Source of the DNA: GSA-30 sp036568765
GTDB taxonomy: Bacteria; Pseudomonadota; Gammaproteobacteria; Xanthomonadales; Rhodanobacteraceae
DNA: 5,188 nt
Assembly: GCF_036568765.1 (NCBI RefSeq)
Contig: NZ_DATCRY010000284.1
Span: forward strand, 1 to 5,188
Reading direction: 5' to 3'
Shown: one piece after another, positions 1 through 5,188 of the stretch
Position numbering within the stretch: position 1 is the stretch's first letter
Layout: the number at the start of each line of letters is the position of its first letter
Translations under genes and position numbers: made by a program
Notes under the pieces: generated by a model
The model's database searches: none
What the model was told of the DNA's origin: nothing
What the model saw: the letters and a program-made list of their open reading frames with translations, nothing else

Positions 1-248
1 ATACCAGCGGCATGGTCGCGCATAAGCTGCGCAAGCGGCAGCGCTTTACGGGCGTGCGCATGGTGCTCTACCCGCCGCTGTTCTTCCTGCGGCAGTACAT
101 CGGCAAGCGATATTTTCTGAGCGGTTGGGCTGGCTTCATCGCTAGCGTCACCGGCGCGTTCTATGCCTTCCTGAAATACGCCAAGCTATATGAGGCGCGC
201 AGAAGCGAGCGACGTTCCTCGCGCCAGGAAGTGAGCGGAGAGAAGTGA
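1..248 (+). CDS. Glycosyltransferase family 2, LPS core type (WaaE/KdtX-like), C-terminal fragment
   Basis: The reading frame is open from the left edge (first full codon at base 3) to a TGA at 246-248, so only the last ~81 residues of a longer gene are seen. They contain a basic stretch (HKLRKRQRF), a hydrophobic segment with LYPPLFFLRQYIGKRYFLSG, and then a small/aromatic stretch ending in FLKYAKLYEARR. This pattern of an aromatic Y-I/V-x-K-x-(G/Y)-F-L-x-G segment followed by an F-x-KYxKL end is typical of the C-terminus of family 2 glycosyltransferases that work on the LPS core at the cytoplasmic face of the inner membrane. The catalytic GT-A domain with its DxD motif lies outside the window, so donor and acceptor sugars cannot be judged. 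The ATG at base 12 is internal and not a credible start. The last ~17 residues are charged and look like a loose tail. The gene converges on the VirK-like gene. Confidence 0.72.
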   Translation, partial: TSGMVAHKLRKRQRFTGVRMVLYPPLFFLRQYIGKRYFLSGWAGFIASVTGAFYAFLKYAKLYEARRSERRSSRQEVSGEK

Positions 249-250
249 GG

Positions 251-312
251 GTGAGTAAGAAGCGCCGGCGGTTTTTCTGTCTCCCCGCCTCTACCTCTCC
301 GCTTCTACTCAC
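251..312. repeat. Imperfect inverted repeat between convergent genes; possible bidirectional transcription end
   Basis: The left arm at 251-264 (GTGAGTAAGAAGCG) pairs with the right arm at 300-312 (CGCTTCTACTCAC), giving 13 base pairs with one bulged A. The 35-nt interior can form a second small stem, GGCGG (267-271) with CCGCC (285-289). It fills most of the 79-bp gap between two converging genes, where a terminator is expected. Against a classical intrinsic terminator, the outer loop is long and no T-run follows either outer arm. The only T-run (272-276) lies inside the loop. I call the structure with fair confidence and its function with low confidence. Confidence 0.45.
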
Positions 313-327
313 GCCAAGAAGGTCCCG

Positions 328-1272
328 TCAGGCCGCCCTGCGCAACGGATCTCCGATGCGGCCGTGCATCGCCTGCACGAACATATGACAAGCTTCCCAG
401 CGCAGTGCTTCGCGCTTACGGAACGCGGAACGATGCTTGCTTTCCACCTGATTTTCGTCGCGCACCGGTTCGCGTGCGGGCAGATCGTAGAAACCGTCGC
501 GGTGCCGTTGGCCTCCGCACTCTTGCCAGAAGCTGTCGTAGTCGGCCTTGATCTTGCCGCGCGTCGTTGCAAACGGATGCGCTTGCTGGCTCACGCCGCG
601 TACATGCGTCATGCCGCGGTCCTCGGCGAATGCCAGTAGCATCGATAGCAGGAGATTCTTCGGGCGCAGGCCGTGGGATTGCCGGGTCAGCGTTCGTACG
701 GCCTCGCGGCCAAGCTCGGAGCATGCACCTTGCAGGCAGCCGATCAGTAAGCTGTCGCCATTGTCGCCATTGTCGCCATTGTCGCCATTGTCGCCAATGG
801 TGAAGATCAGCGAAGAAAGTACCTGATGCTGTGTATTGGTCAGCTGCAGGCAAAGCTCTCCTTCGCGTCCGCGACCGCCGGGCATGGCGAGCTTGATGAG
901 CAGAATACTGGCGTCTTTGAGCTGTATCTCGCCCAGCGTCACAGCACCATCGCGGTACATCGCATCGATCGGCGAAGCAGAAAGATGCGTTTGCACAAAG
1001 CGATGATGATGGAGGATGGTGTTGTAGCGTGCGGCAATGCCCATGCCGCTATTGATATAGCGATGCATCGGGCGATCGAACAGGTACCGATCGCGCTCGA
1101 GGGCTGCAGCCATGCCAGGAGTCGCATAGATGAAGCGCAACCACGCGGCTTGGGCGCGTCCGTGGATCACGCAGCGAGCTGCATACTTGATGGCATAAAT
1201 CGCACGTTTGGCACGCGACCCGTGCCAATCGCGACGCTCGCGCATGGAGCGAAGGAACAGCTTGAACGACAT
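328..1272 (-). CDS. VirK/YbjX family protein (DUF535)
   Basis: This 314-residue protein matches the VirK/YbjX family along its length. Recognisable blocks are LHHHRFV (87-93), VLSSLIFTIG (151-160), IGCLQG (177-182), LTRQSHGLRPKNLLL (195-209), VRGVSQQAH (224-232), ADYDSFWQECGG (243-254), FYDLP (261-265) and a basic SKHRSAFRKREAL (278-290). The length is usual for the family. No signal peptide or membrane segment is seen, so it is probably cytoplasmic. Enterobacterial relatives are linked to virulence, envelope function and antimicrobial-peptide resistance, but no reaction is established. The ATG at 1272 is the earliest usable start because an in-frame TGA lies three codons upstream (1281-1279). 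Its ribosome binding site is poor. Between IFTIG and LLIGCLQG the protein has a GDN repeat (160-174), probably a surface loop between two strands. It lies 192 bp downstream of the acyltransferase gene on the same strand. Confidence 0.88.
   Translation of the reverse strand: MSFKLFLRSMRERRDWHGSRAKRAIYAIKYAARCVIHGRAQAAWLRFIYATPGMAAALERDRYLFDRPMHRYINSGMGIAARYNTILHHHRFVQTHLSASPIDAMYRDGAVTLGEIQLKDASILLIKLAMPGGRGREGELCLQLTNTQHQVLSSLIFTIGDNGDNGDNGDNGDSLLIGCLQGACSELGREAVRTLTRQSHGLRPKNLLLSMLLAFAEDRGMTHVRGVSQQAHPFATTRGKIKADYDSFWQECGGQRHRDGFYDLPAREPVRDENQVESKHRSAFRKREALRWEACHMFVQAMHGRIGDPLRRAA
751..795 (-). repeat. In-frame 9-bp tandem repeat (Gly-Asp-Asn minisatellite)
   Basis: On the coding strand the unit GGCGACAAT occurs four times without a mismatch, followed by a fifth unit ending in AGC in place of AAT. 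It encodes GDN x4 then GDS, residues 160-174 of the VirK-like protein. Identity at every base, including third positions, suggests recent expansion by replication slippage. Because the unit is nine bases, gain or loss changes loop length without breaking the frame, so it is a length-variable site and not an on/off phase switch. Confidence 0.95.
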
Positions 1273-1464
1273 GGCGCATCATGGCCTGGTGAAAATCCTG
1301 GAATGGATTTCTACCGGCAGTCGCCGTCATGTATCTGTCGCTTGCTGTCGTGTGTCTTTCGTGTTGCTCGCGGTTTAGGAAAAGAGTGCGAAGCGACCGG
1401 CGAGGACGCGAGTTCGAAAGGCTGGTGCAAGCATGGAACGCACTGGCTTTTCCGCTGAAGGCTT
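1273..1464. other. 192-bp gap between lpxL-like and virK-like genes; no gene recognised
   Basis: Nothing in this stretch resembles a conserved protein or RNA gene. The open frames crossing it are antisense or out-of-frame extensions of the neighbouring genes. No hairpin followed by a T-run is seen after the acyltransferase stop, so read-through from lpxL into the virK-like gene is possible. No convincing -35/-10 pair is seen on the minus strand ahead of the virK-like start either, so whether that gene has its own promoter is open. Confidence 0.5.
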
Positions 1465-2400
1465 TCAATAAATCGGCGGTTCACCTTCGGGCCGTGTCTT
1501 GAAACGCTTATGTACCCATAGATACTGCTCAGGCGCTTCGCACACCATCGCTTCGATGCAACGGTTGATGCGTGCCGTATCGGCGTGTGCATCGTCGCTG
1601 GGGAAGTCGCTCAATGGCGCACCCAGGCGCAACGCATAGCCGCGGCCATCGGGCAGGCGCCGATGGAAGAACGGGATTACCGATGCCTTGGACAAGCGCG
1701 CCAGATGGTGCGTAGCAGTGATGGTTGCAGCCGGTATACCGAAGAACGGTACGAAGGCGTTGTCCTTGCTGCGCATGTCCTGGTCCGGCGCATACCACAG
1801 GGTGCCGCCGCCGCGCAGGTATTTCACCGTGCCACGGATATCGTCTTTGTCGAACATCGCGTCGGCGTAATCCAGGCGCGAACGCAGTACGGCATATTCG
1901 AACACTGCCGAATCCATTTGCCGGTACATACCCGCGATGCGCATGTGCTGCGAGACCAGGCGCGCGCACAGTTCGAGGTGCGAGAAATGACCGCCGACCA
2001 GCAGCACGCCCTTGCCCTGCATGCGGGCGGCCTGCAGATGCTCCATGCCTTCGATGGTCACCGGCACGCGCTTGACGGCCCGGTCGCTGCCCATCCAACC
2101 CAGGGCAAACTCCATCATCATCAGGCCGATGTCGTGCAGGTTCGCGTCGACCAGCGTGGCCTGTTCGGCGGGAGACAGTTCCGGAAAGCACAGCGCGATG
2201 TTGGTGGCGGCCACCTTGCGCCGCGGCGAGCGCACGCGCTGAACGACCCAGCCCAGCCAGTGGCCGAGCCGCATCAGGGCTCGATAGGGCAGCCGGGCGA
2301 TGAGCCAGATCACGGCCAGGCCAATCCAGGCCGGCCATTGCCGGGGCGAGAGCAGGGAAAGCTGGAATGTGGGGCGAGGTGTACCGGGCATTCCTGCCAT
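1465..2400 (-). CDS. lpxL: Lipid A late acyltransferase, LpxL/HtrB family (lauroyl-type)
   Basis: The enzyme transfers a secondary acyl chain from acyl-ACP to Kdo-bearing lipid A precursor at the inner face of the inner membrane. The 311-residue protein has one N-terminal membrane segment (about 22-39), then the LPLAT domain. It carries the catalytic H-x4-E motif in GGHFSHLELC (H138, E143), followed by MYRQMDSAVFEY (158-169), WYAPDQDM (202-209), FVPFFGIPAAT (216-226) and the family ending YLWVHKRFKTRPEGEPP (293-309). These match E. coli LpxL block by block. LpxP and other LpxL paralogues are hard to separate by eye, and acyl-chain length cannot be predicted. I chose the ATG at 2400; an in-frame GTG at 2418 would add six residues and an ATG at 2391 would remove three. 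None has a good Shine-Dalgarno. The gene diverges from waaA, whose product makes its expected substrate, and the virK-like gene follows on the same strand. Confidence 0.93.
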   Translation of the reverse strand: MAGMPGTPRPTFQLSLLSPRQWPAWIGLAVIWLIARLPYRALMRLGHWLGWVVQRVRSPRRKVAATNIALCFPELSPAEQATLVDANLHDIGLMMMEFALGWMGSDRAVKRVPVTIEGMEHLQAARMQGKGVLLVGGHFSHLELCARLVSQHMRIAGMYRQMDSAVFEYAVLRSRLDYADAMFDKDDIRGTVKYLRGGGTLWYAPDQDMRSKDNAFVPFFGIPAATITATHHLARLSKASVIPFFHRRLPDGRGYALRLGAPLSDFPSDDAHADTARINRCIEAMVCEAPEQYLWVHKRFKTRPEGEPPIY

Positions 2401-2449
2401 TGTAGCGGGCTGTCGCACAGCTTGCGCCGCCGGGAGGGAAGGGGGGCCG

Positions 2450-2457
2450 GGTATACT
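2450..2457. promoter_or_regulatory. Possible overlapping divergent -10 elements for waaA and lpxL
   Basis: The palindrome GTATAC (2451-2456) gives TATACT on the plus strand (2452-2457), a good -10 hexamer. It also gives TATACC on the minus strand (2455-2450), a weaker one. A plus-strand start near 2463-2465 would give waaA a leader of about 25 nt, long enough for its ribosome binding site. No good plus-strand -35 lies at normal spacing. On the minus strand CTTACA lies 15 bp upstream of TATACC, slightly short spacing. The location between two divergent genes supports the call, but the -35 evidence is weak. Confidence 0.4.
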
Positions 2458-2478
2458 CCCGCGTTACGCTTGTAAGCT

Positions 2479-2482
2479 AGGA
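2479..2482 (+). promoter_or_regulatory. Ribosome binding site of waaA (supports the TTG start)
   Basis: AGGA at 2479-2482 lies seven bases before the TTG at 2490, which is normal Shine-Dalgarno spacing. The first in-frame ATG (2514) lies 31 bases after it, too far for the same site. This decides the start in favour of TTG. Confidence 0.65.
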
Positions 2483-2489
2483 CAGCCCG

Positions 2490-3755
2490 TTGCGTTACCT
2501 CTATACCCTGGCCATGTACTTGGCGACGCCGTTCATCGTGCTTCGCTTGCTGTTTCGCGGGGTGCGCTATCGCGACTACCACCGGCGCTGGCGCGAGCGG
2601 TTCGGCTTCTCGCTGGCGCCCGCCGTGCGCGGCAGCCTGTGGGTCCATGCGGTTTCCGTCGGGGAAGTGAATGCCGCCGAGCCGCTGATCAAGGCGCTGC
2701 GCAATAGCTACCCGAATGCGCCCTTGGTGGTGACCACGGTGACCCCGACCGGCTCCGAGCGTGTACGTCAGTTGTTTGGCGACAGCGTGGTGCACGTCTA
2801 TCTGCCCTATGACTTGCCGTTCGCGGTCTCGCGCTTTCTGAAGCGCGTGCGGCCACGCCTGGCCATCATTGTCGAGACCGAGATCTGGCCGAACCTGTAC
2901 TTTGCCTGCGGCAAGCGTGGCATTCCCATGATGATCGTCAACGCGCGCCTGTCCGAGCGTTCGTTGCGTGGTTATCGACCGCTCGACGGCATCGTGCGCC
3001 AGGCTTTGCGCAGCGTGCGCGTGATCGCCGCGCAGTCGCGCACCGATGCGGCCCGCTACCGCCTGCTCGGTGCCGATCCGTCGACGATCCTGGTCAGCGG
3101 CAACATGAAGTTCGATATGCCTGTGCCGTTCGATGCGGTCAACGCCGGGTCGCATCTGCGGGAGCAATGGGGGCGGCTGCGACCCGTATGGATCGCCGGC
3201 AGCACGCATGAGGGCGAGGAGCTGCCTGTGCTCGAAGCGCACCTCGATGTGCTCAAGCGATTGCCCGATGCATTGTTGCTGATCGCCCCACGGCACCCGG
3301 AGCGCTTCAAGCTGGTGGAGAACTCGGTGCGCAGCCTGGGATTCACCCTGGCCACGCGCAGCGTCGAGCGGGTGCCCTCGGCGGCGCACCAGGTTTTCGT
3401 GATCGATTCCATGGGGGAGCTGATGCCGTTCTATGCCGCTTCCGATCTAGCCTTCGTCGGCGGCAGCCTGGTGCCGATCGGCGGGCATAACGTGCTGGAG
3501 CCGGCGGCACTCTCACGCCCAGTGCTGGTTGGCCCGCACACCTTCAATTTCGAGGAAATCACCCTTACGCTGATCAACGAAGGCGCGGCTGAGCGGATCA
3601 ACGACAAGGACGAGCTGGGTAGCGTGACGGTGCGTCTCCTGCTCGATGCCGTCCAGCGCGAGAGGATGGGCGAACGCGCGCGCCATGTCTTCGACAGCGA
3701 GCGCGGTGCGGTAGAGCGTGTGATGCGCTTGATCGATCAGCAACTGCAGGAATAG
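2490..3755 (+). CDS. waaA: 3-deoxy-D-manno-octulosonic acid (Kdo) transferase WaaA/KdtA
   Basis: WaaA transfers Kdo from CMP-Kdo to lipid IVA at the cytoplasmic face of the inner membrane, the first core-sugar step of LPS. The 421 residues compare with about 425 in E. coli. An N-terminal hydrophobic anchor (about 3-22) is followed by HAVSVGE, whose E59 matches the catalytic base of the family. Next come TTVTPTGSERV (82-92), YLPYDLP (104-110), ETEIWPN (129-135) and NARLSERS (151-158), then the C-terminal GT-B lobe with GNMKFD (204-209), GSTHEGEE (237-244), APRHPERF (266-273), DSMGEL (306-311), FVGGSLVPIGGHNVLEPAA (322-340) and GPHTFNF (348-354). The start is TTG: AGGA lies seven bases upstream, and the N-terminus MRYLYTLAMYL aligns with E. 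coli MLELLYTALLYL, while the first ATG would remove eight residues of the anchor. Whether one, two or more Kdo units are added cannot be told from the sequence. It diverges from lpxL and converges with the tolC-like gene. Confidence 0.97.
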   Translation: MRYLYTLAMYLATPFIVLRLLFRGVRYRDYHRRWRERFGFSLAPAVRGSLWVHAVSVGEVNAAEPLIKALRNSYPNAPLVVTTVTPTGSERVRQLFGDSVVHVYLPYDLPFAVSRFLKRVRPRLAIIVETEIWPNLYFACGKRGIPMMIVNARLSERSLRGYRPLDGIVRQALRSVRVIAAQSRTDAARYRLLGADPSTILVSGNMKFDMPVPFDAVNAGSHLREQWGRLRPVWIAGSTHEGEELPVLEAHLDVLKRLPDALLLIAPRHPERFKLVENSVRSLGFTLATRSVERVPSAAHQVFVIDSMGELMPFYAASDLAFVGGSLVPIGGHNVLEPAALSRPVLVGPHTFNFEEITLTLINEGAAERINDKDELGSVTVRLLLDAVQRERMGERARHVFDSERGAVERVMRLIDQQLQE

Positions 3756-3780
3756 CCGGGAGGCATTGCCCCTCGGGCAT

Positions 3781-3810
3781 AAAAAAACGGCGCCGGGAGG
3801 CGTCCGTTTT
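3781..3810. terminator. Bidirectional intrinsic terminator between waaA and the tolC-like gene
   Basis: AAAACGGCGCC (3784-3794) pairs with GGCGTCCGTTTT (3799-3810) around a GGGA loop. The stem has eleven pairs with one bulged T at 3803. The A-run at 3781-3787 reads as seven T on the minus strand right after the stem, making a strong terminator for the tolC-like gene. For waaA on the plus strand the T-run is only the four T at the stem end, so termination there may be weaker. It lies 25 bp after the waaA stop and 22 bp after the tolC-like stop. Confidence 0.85.
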
Positions 3811-3832
3811 GTCGTGAGTGACATGGCTGCCG

Positions 3833-5188
3833 CTACTGCAGCAGCGCGTTGATCTCTTCCATATCCTTCATGTCGATCGTGCCGGCCTGTTGCTTGAGCC
3901 GTAGCTTATTCAGTAAGAACTGGTGACGTGATTGCGAATACAAGCTCCGCGCCTGCATCAGGGTCTGAATCGCGGTCAGCACGTTCAGCATGGTCTGGGT
4001 GCCAACTGTGAAGCCCGCGCGTATGGCATCGAGCGCTTGCCGGCCGGAGTCCACGCCGGCCTTGGCGGCCTCCATCTGGGCGATGCCTGTCACGGCGGCA
4101 CGATAAAGGCTCAAGACATCGCGAGTGACCCGGCGGCGCTGCGATTCCAGGGCGGCCCGAGCCCCATCGCTGTGGTAAGTCGACTGTCGGACCTTCGATT
4201 GAGTGGCGCCACCGGAATAGATTGGGATGTCCAAACTCACGGCGATCTCCCCACTCTCCCGTCTGTTTGTGGCAGGTGTAACGTCAGCGTTGTTGCGATG
4301 CGCTGCCCAAACGTCGGATTTGCTATGGGCCACCGATGCATTGAGGGTCGGCAAATGTGCAGCCTTGGCCGAATAGATACTGCGCACGGCCGATTGGACC
4401 TTGTGGCGCTGTGCGGCAAGAGCTGGATTGTTCGTTGAGGCCAATTGCACCCAGACACCGGGTATAGCTGGTGAGGGCGGAATCATTGGAATATCTTCAC
4501 GCAACTTCTTCAAATTACCCGCCGGCTTGCCTGTGAGCTGTCTCAGCACCTCCTTCGTGTTGCTGAGTTTGGCCGTTGTCTGGATAGTGTTTGCCTTGGC
4601 TTGTTCATATGCCGATTTGGCCAGATACATAGGGGTAATTGCAGACAGGCCGGCTTTGAAGTGCTCATCGGCCTGCTCGTAGGCCTGGCGTAAAGCCTCT
4701 TCATTCGCTATGACAAAGGAAAGCTGGTCGGTCGCGATCAGCACGTCGAAATAAGCAGCCGCAGTGCGCACATACAGCTCCTGGATCGCCGCCCGGTAAG
4801 TGGCGTTCTGCGAGTCCGCCTCCGACATGGATGCAGATAACTCGGCCCACCTGGCTAAGTGGTTTACCTGTTGAATCGTGTTGATGGAAGCGTTGCGTGA
4901 GCGGGCGAGATCAGAAAGGAGTGGAGCGCTGTTATTGAGATCTGTATTGCGGTCGCGGGCTTGCTTGAGCGAAATTACCCCTTTGGCTTGCGGGAGAAGC
5001 AAGGAACGGCTTTGCTGCACGTCTTCTGACGCGGATAGCCGTTTTATATCGGCTTGAGAAAGCACCGGATCATTTGCGTATGCTTCGCGGTAGACATCCA
5101 ACAGGTCCTCGCCGTGGCCCGTGAGCGGAATCGTTGCAAGTGCCAAGGTAAGGGCCAGTGGCATCAGCCGCGTCGTGGGGTATCGGCG
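3833..5188 (-). CDS. tolC: TolC-family outer-membrane channel protein (type I secretion/efflux), start probably beyond the window
   Basis: TolC trimers form the outer-membrane and periplasmic exit duct for type I secretion and RND or MFS efflux. The protein shows the two-fold TolC/OEP repeat. Numbered from the ATG at 5164, the first half has DLLDVYREAYANDP (20-33), SRSLLLPQ (52-59), AAAYFDVL (135-142) and a long helical stretch to about 212. The second half has SAKAAHLPTLNAS (265-277), DIPIYSGGATQSKVRQS (312-328), and the end GFTVGTQTMLNVLTAIQ (384-400) through LRLKQQAGTI (421-430). From that ATG it is 443 residues, close to E. coli TolC. The frame stays open to the right edge, encoding RRYPTTRL before that Met. 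The ATG has no ribosome site, and its hydrophobic leader lacks a basic n-region, which RRYPTTRL would supply. The real start is therefore probably off-window. The symbol is by family; a specialised paralogue is possible. GC is visibly lower than in waaA. Confidence 0.9.
   Translation of the reverse strand, partial: RRYPTTRLMPLALTLALATIPLTGHGEDLLDVYREAYANDPVLSQADIKRLSASEDVQQSRSLLLPQAKGVISLKQARDRNTDLNNSAPLLSDLARSRNASINTIQQVNHLARWAELSASMSEADSQNATYRAAIQELYVRTAAAYFDVLIATDQLSFVIANEEALRQAYEQADEHFKAGLSAITPMYLAKSAYEQAKANTIQTTAKLSNTKEVLRQLTGKPAGNLKKLREDIPMIPPSPAIPGVWVQLASTNNPALAAQRHKVQSAVRSIYSAKAAHLPTLNASVAHSKSDVWAAHRNNADVTPATNRRESGEIAVSLDIPIYSGGATQSKVRQSTYHSDGARAALESQRRRVTRDVLSLYRAAVTGIAQMEAAKAGVDSGRQALDAIRAGFTVGTQTMLNVLTAIQTLMQARSLYSQSRHQFLLNKLRLKQQAGTIDMKDMEEINALLQ

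Larger units (their letters stand above)
2406..2489. repeat. 9-bp inverted repeat flanking the divergent lpxL/waaA control region
   Basis: CGGGCTGTC at 2406-2414 and GACAGCCCG at 2481-2489 are exact reverse complements separated by 66 bp. As a result, both genes carry the same sense sequence GACAGCCCG just ahead of their starts: directly against the waaA TTG, and five bases before the chosen lpxL ATG. The repeat is directly visible. A role as operator or leader element is only a guess. Confidence 0.5.

Noticed and set aside
12..248. A small independent 78-residue protein starting at the ATG at base 12
   Set aside because: The frame is open to the left edge, and the sequence is the typical C-terminal end of a larger glycosyltransferase. 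No ribosome site precedes the ATG.
260..276. GCGCCGGCG followed by T5 as an intrinsic terminator for the glycosyltransferase
   Set aside because: The palindrome has no room for a loop and would leave only two or so stem pairs, so it would not form a stable terminator hairpin.
751..797. Tandem repeat as a possible CRISPR or short array
   Set aside because: The units are 9 bp with no spacers and lie in frame within a conserved coding gene.
826..1458. Plus-strand open frame (210 codons) over the virK-like gene and the following gap
   Set aside because: Most of it is antisense to DUF535 blocks, and the part in the gap shows no protein-like pattern or ribosome site.
2447..2461. CGGG-TATACT-CCCG as a regulatory hairpin
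   Set aside because: The stem is only four pairs, and the loop is better explained as a -10 element.
1585..2475. Plus-strand open frame (296 codons) across lpxL
   Set aside because: It is antisense to the conserved acyltransferase and its translation resembles no family. It is a shadow.
2310..3389. Long minus-strand open frame (359 codons) across waaA
   Set aside because: It is antisense to the conserved waaA catalytic regions and is rich in His/Arg/Gln, with no family motif. It is a high-GC shadow.

Overview
The window is a chromosomal stretch from a Gram-negative bacterium that builds its outer membrane. Four complete or nearly complete protein genes and the tail of a fifth are visible. 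All belong to lipopolysaccharide (LPS) assembly or outer-membrane transport. The gene set (Kdo transferase, late lipid A acyltransferase, VirK/YbjX-type protein, TolC), moderate-to-high GC and protein sequences close to gammaproteobacterial versions point to a gammaproteobacterium. I would guess Xanthomonadales/Lysobacterales, perhaps Rhodanobacteraceae, but this is inference from the look of the proteins and not proven here.

Layout from left to right: (1) 1-248, + strand, the last ~81 codons of an LPS-type family 2 glycosyltransferase that begins outside the window. (2) 249-327, a convergent gap with an imperfect inverted repeat. (3) 328-1272, - strand, a VirK/YbjX (DUF535) protein carrying an in-frame 9-bp tandem repeat (Gly-Asp-Asn). 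(4) 1273-1464, a 192-bp gap with no recognisable gene. (5) 1465-2400, - strand, an LpxL/HtrB-type lipid A acyltransferase. (6) 2401-2489, a short divergent control region with a possible shared -10 element and a 9-bp inverted repeat. (7) 2490-3755, + strand, waaA (Kdo transferase) starting at TTG. (8) 3756-3832, a convergent gap with a good bidirectional terminator. (9) 3833 to the right edge, - strand, a TolC-family outer-membrane channel whose start probably lies outside the window.

Functionally, WaaA adds Kdo to the lipid A precursor, and an LpxL-type enzyme then acylates the Kdo-bearing product. The two genes are transcribed away from each other from one small intergenic region. The glycosyltransferase probably extends the LPS core. 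VirK-family proteins have been linked genetically to envelope integrity and antimicrobial-peptide resistance in enterobacteria, and their biochemical role is not settled. TolC is the outer-membrane exit duct for type I secretion and multidrug efflux. I see no mobile element, CRISPR array, tRNA or rRNA. The most notable points are the VirK-acyltransferase-glycosyltransferase association, which recalls the shf-wabB-virK-msbB2 cluster of enterobacterial virulence plasmids, and the perfect GDN minisatellite inside the VirK-like gene. Otherwise this is an ordinary envelope-biogenesis region, and I do not see a clearly new system.
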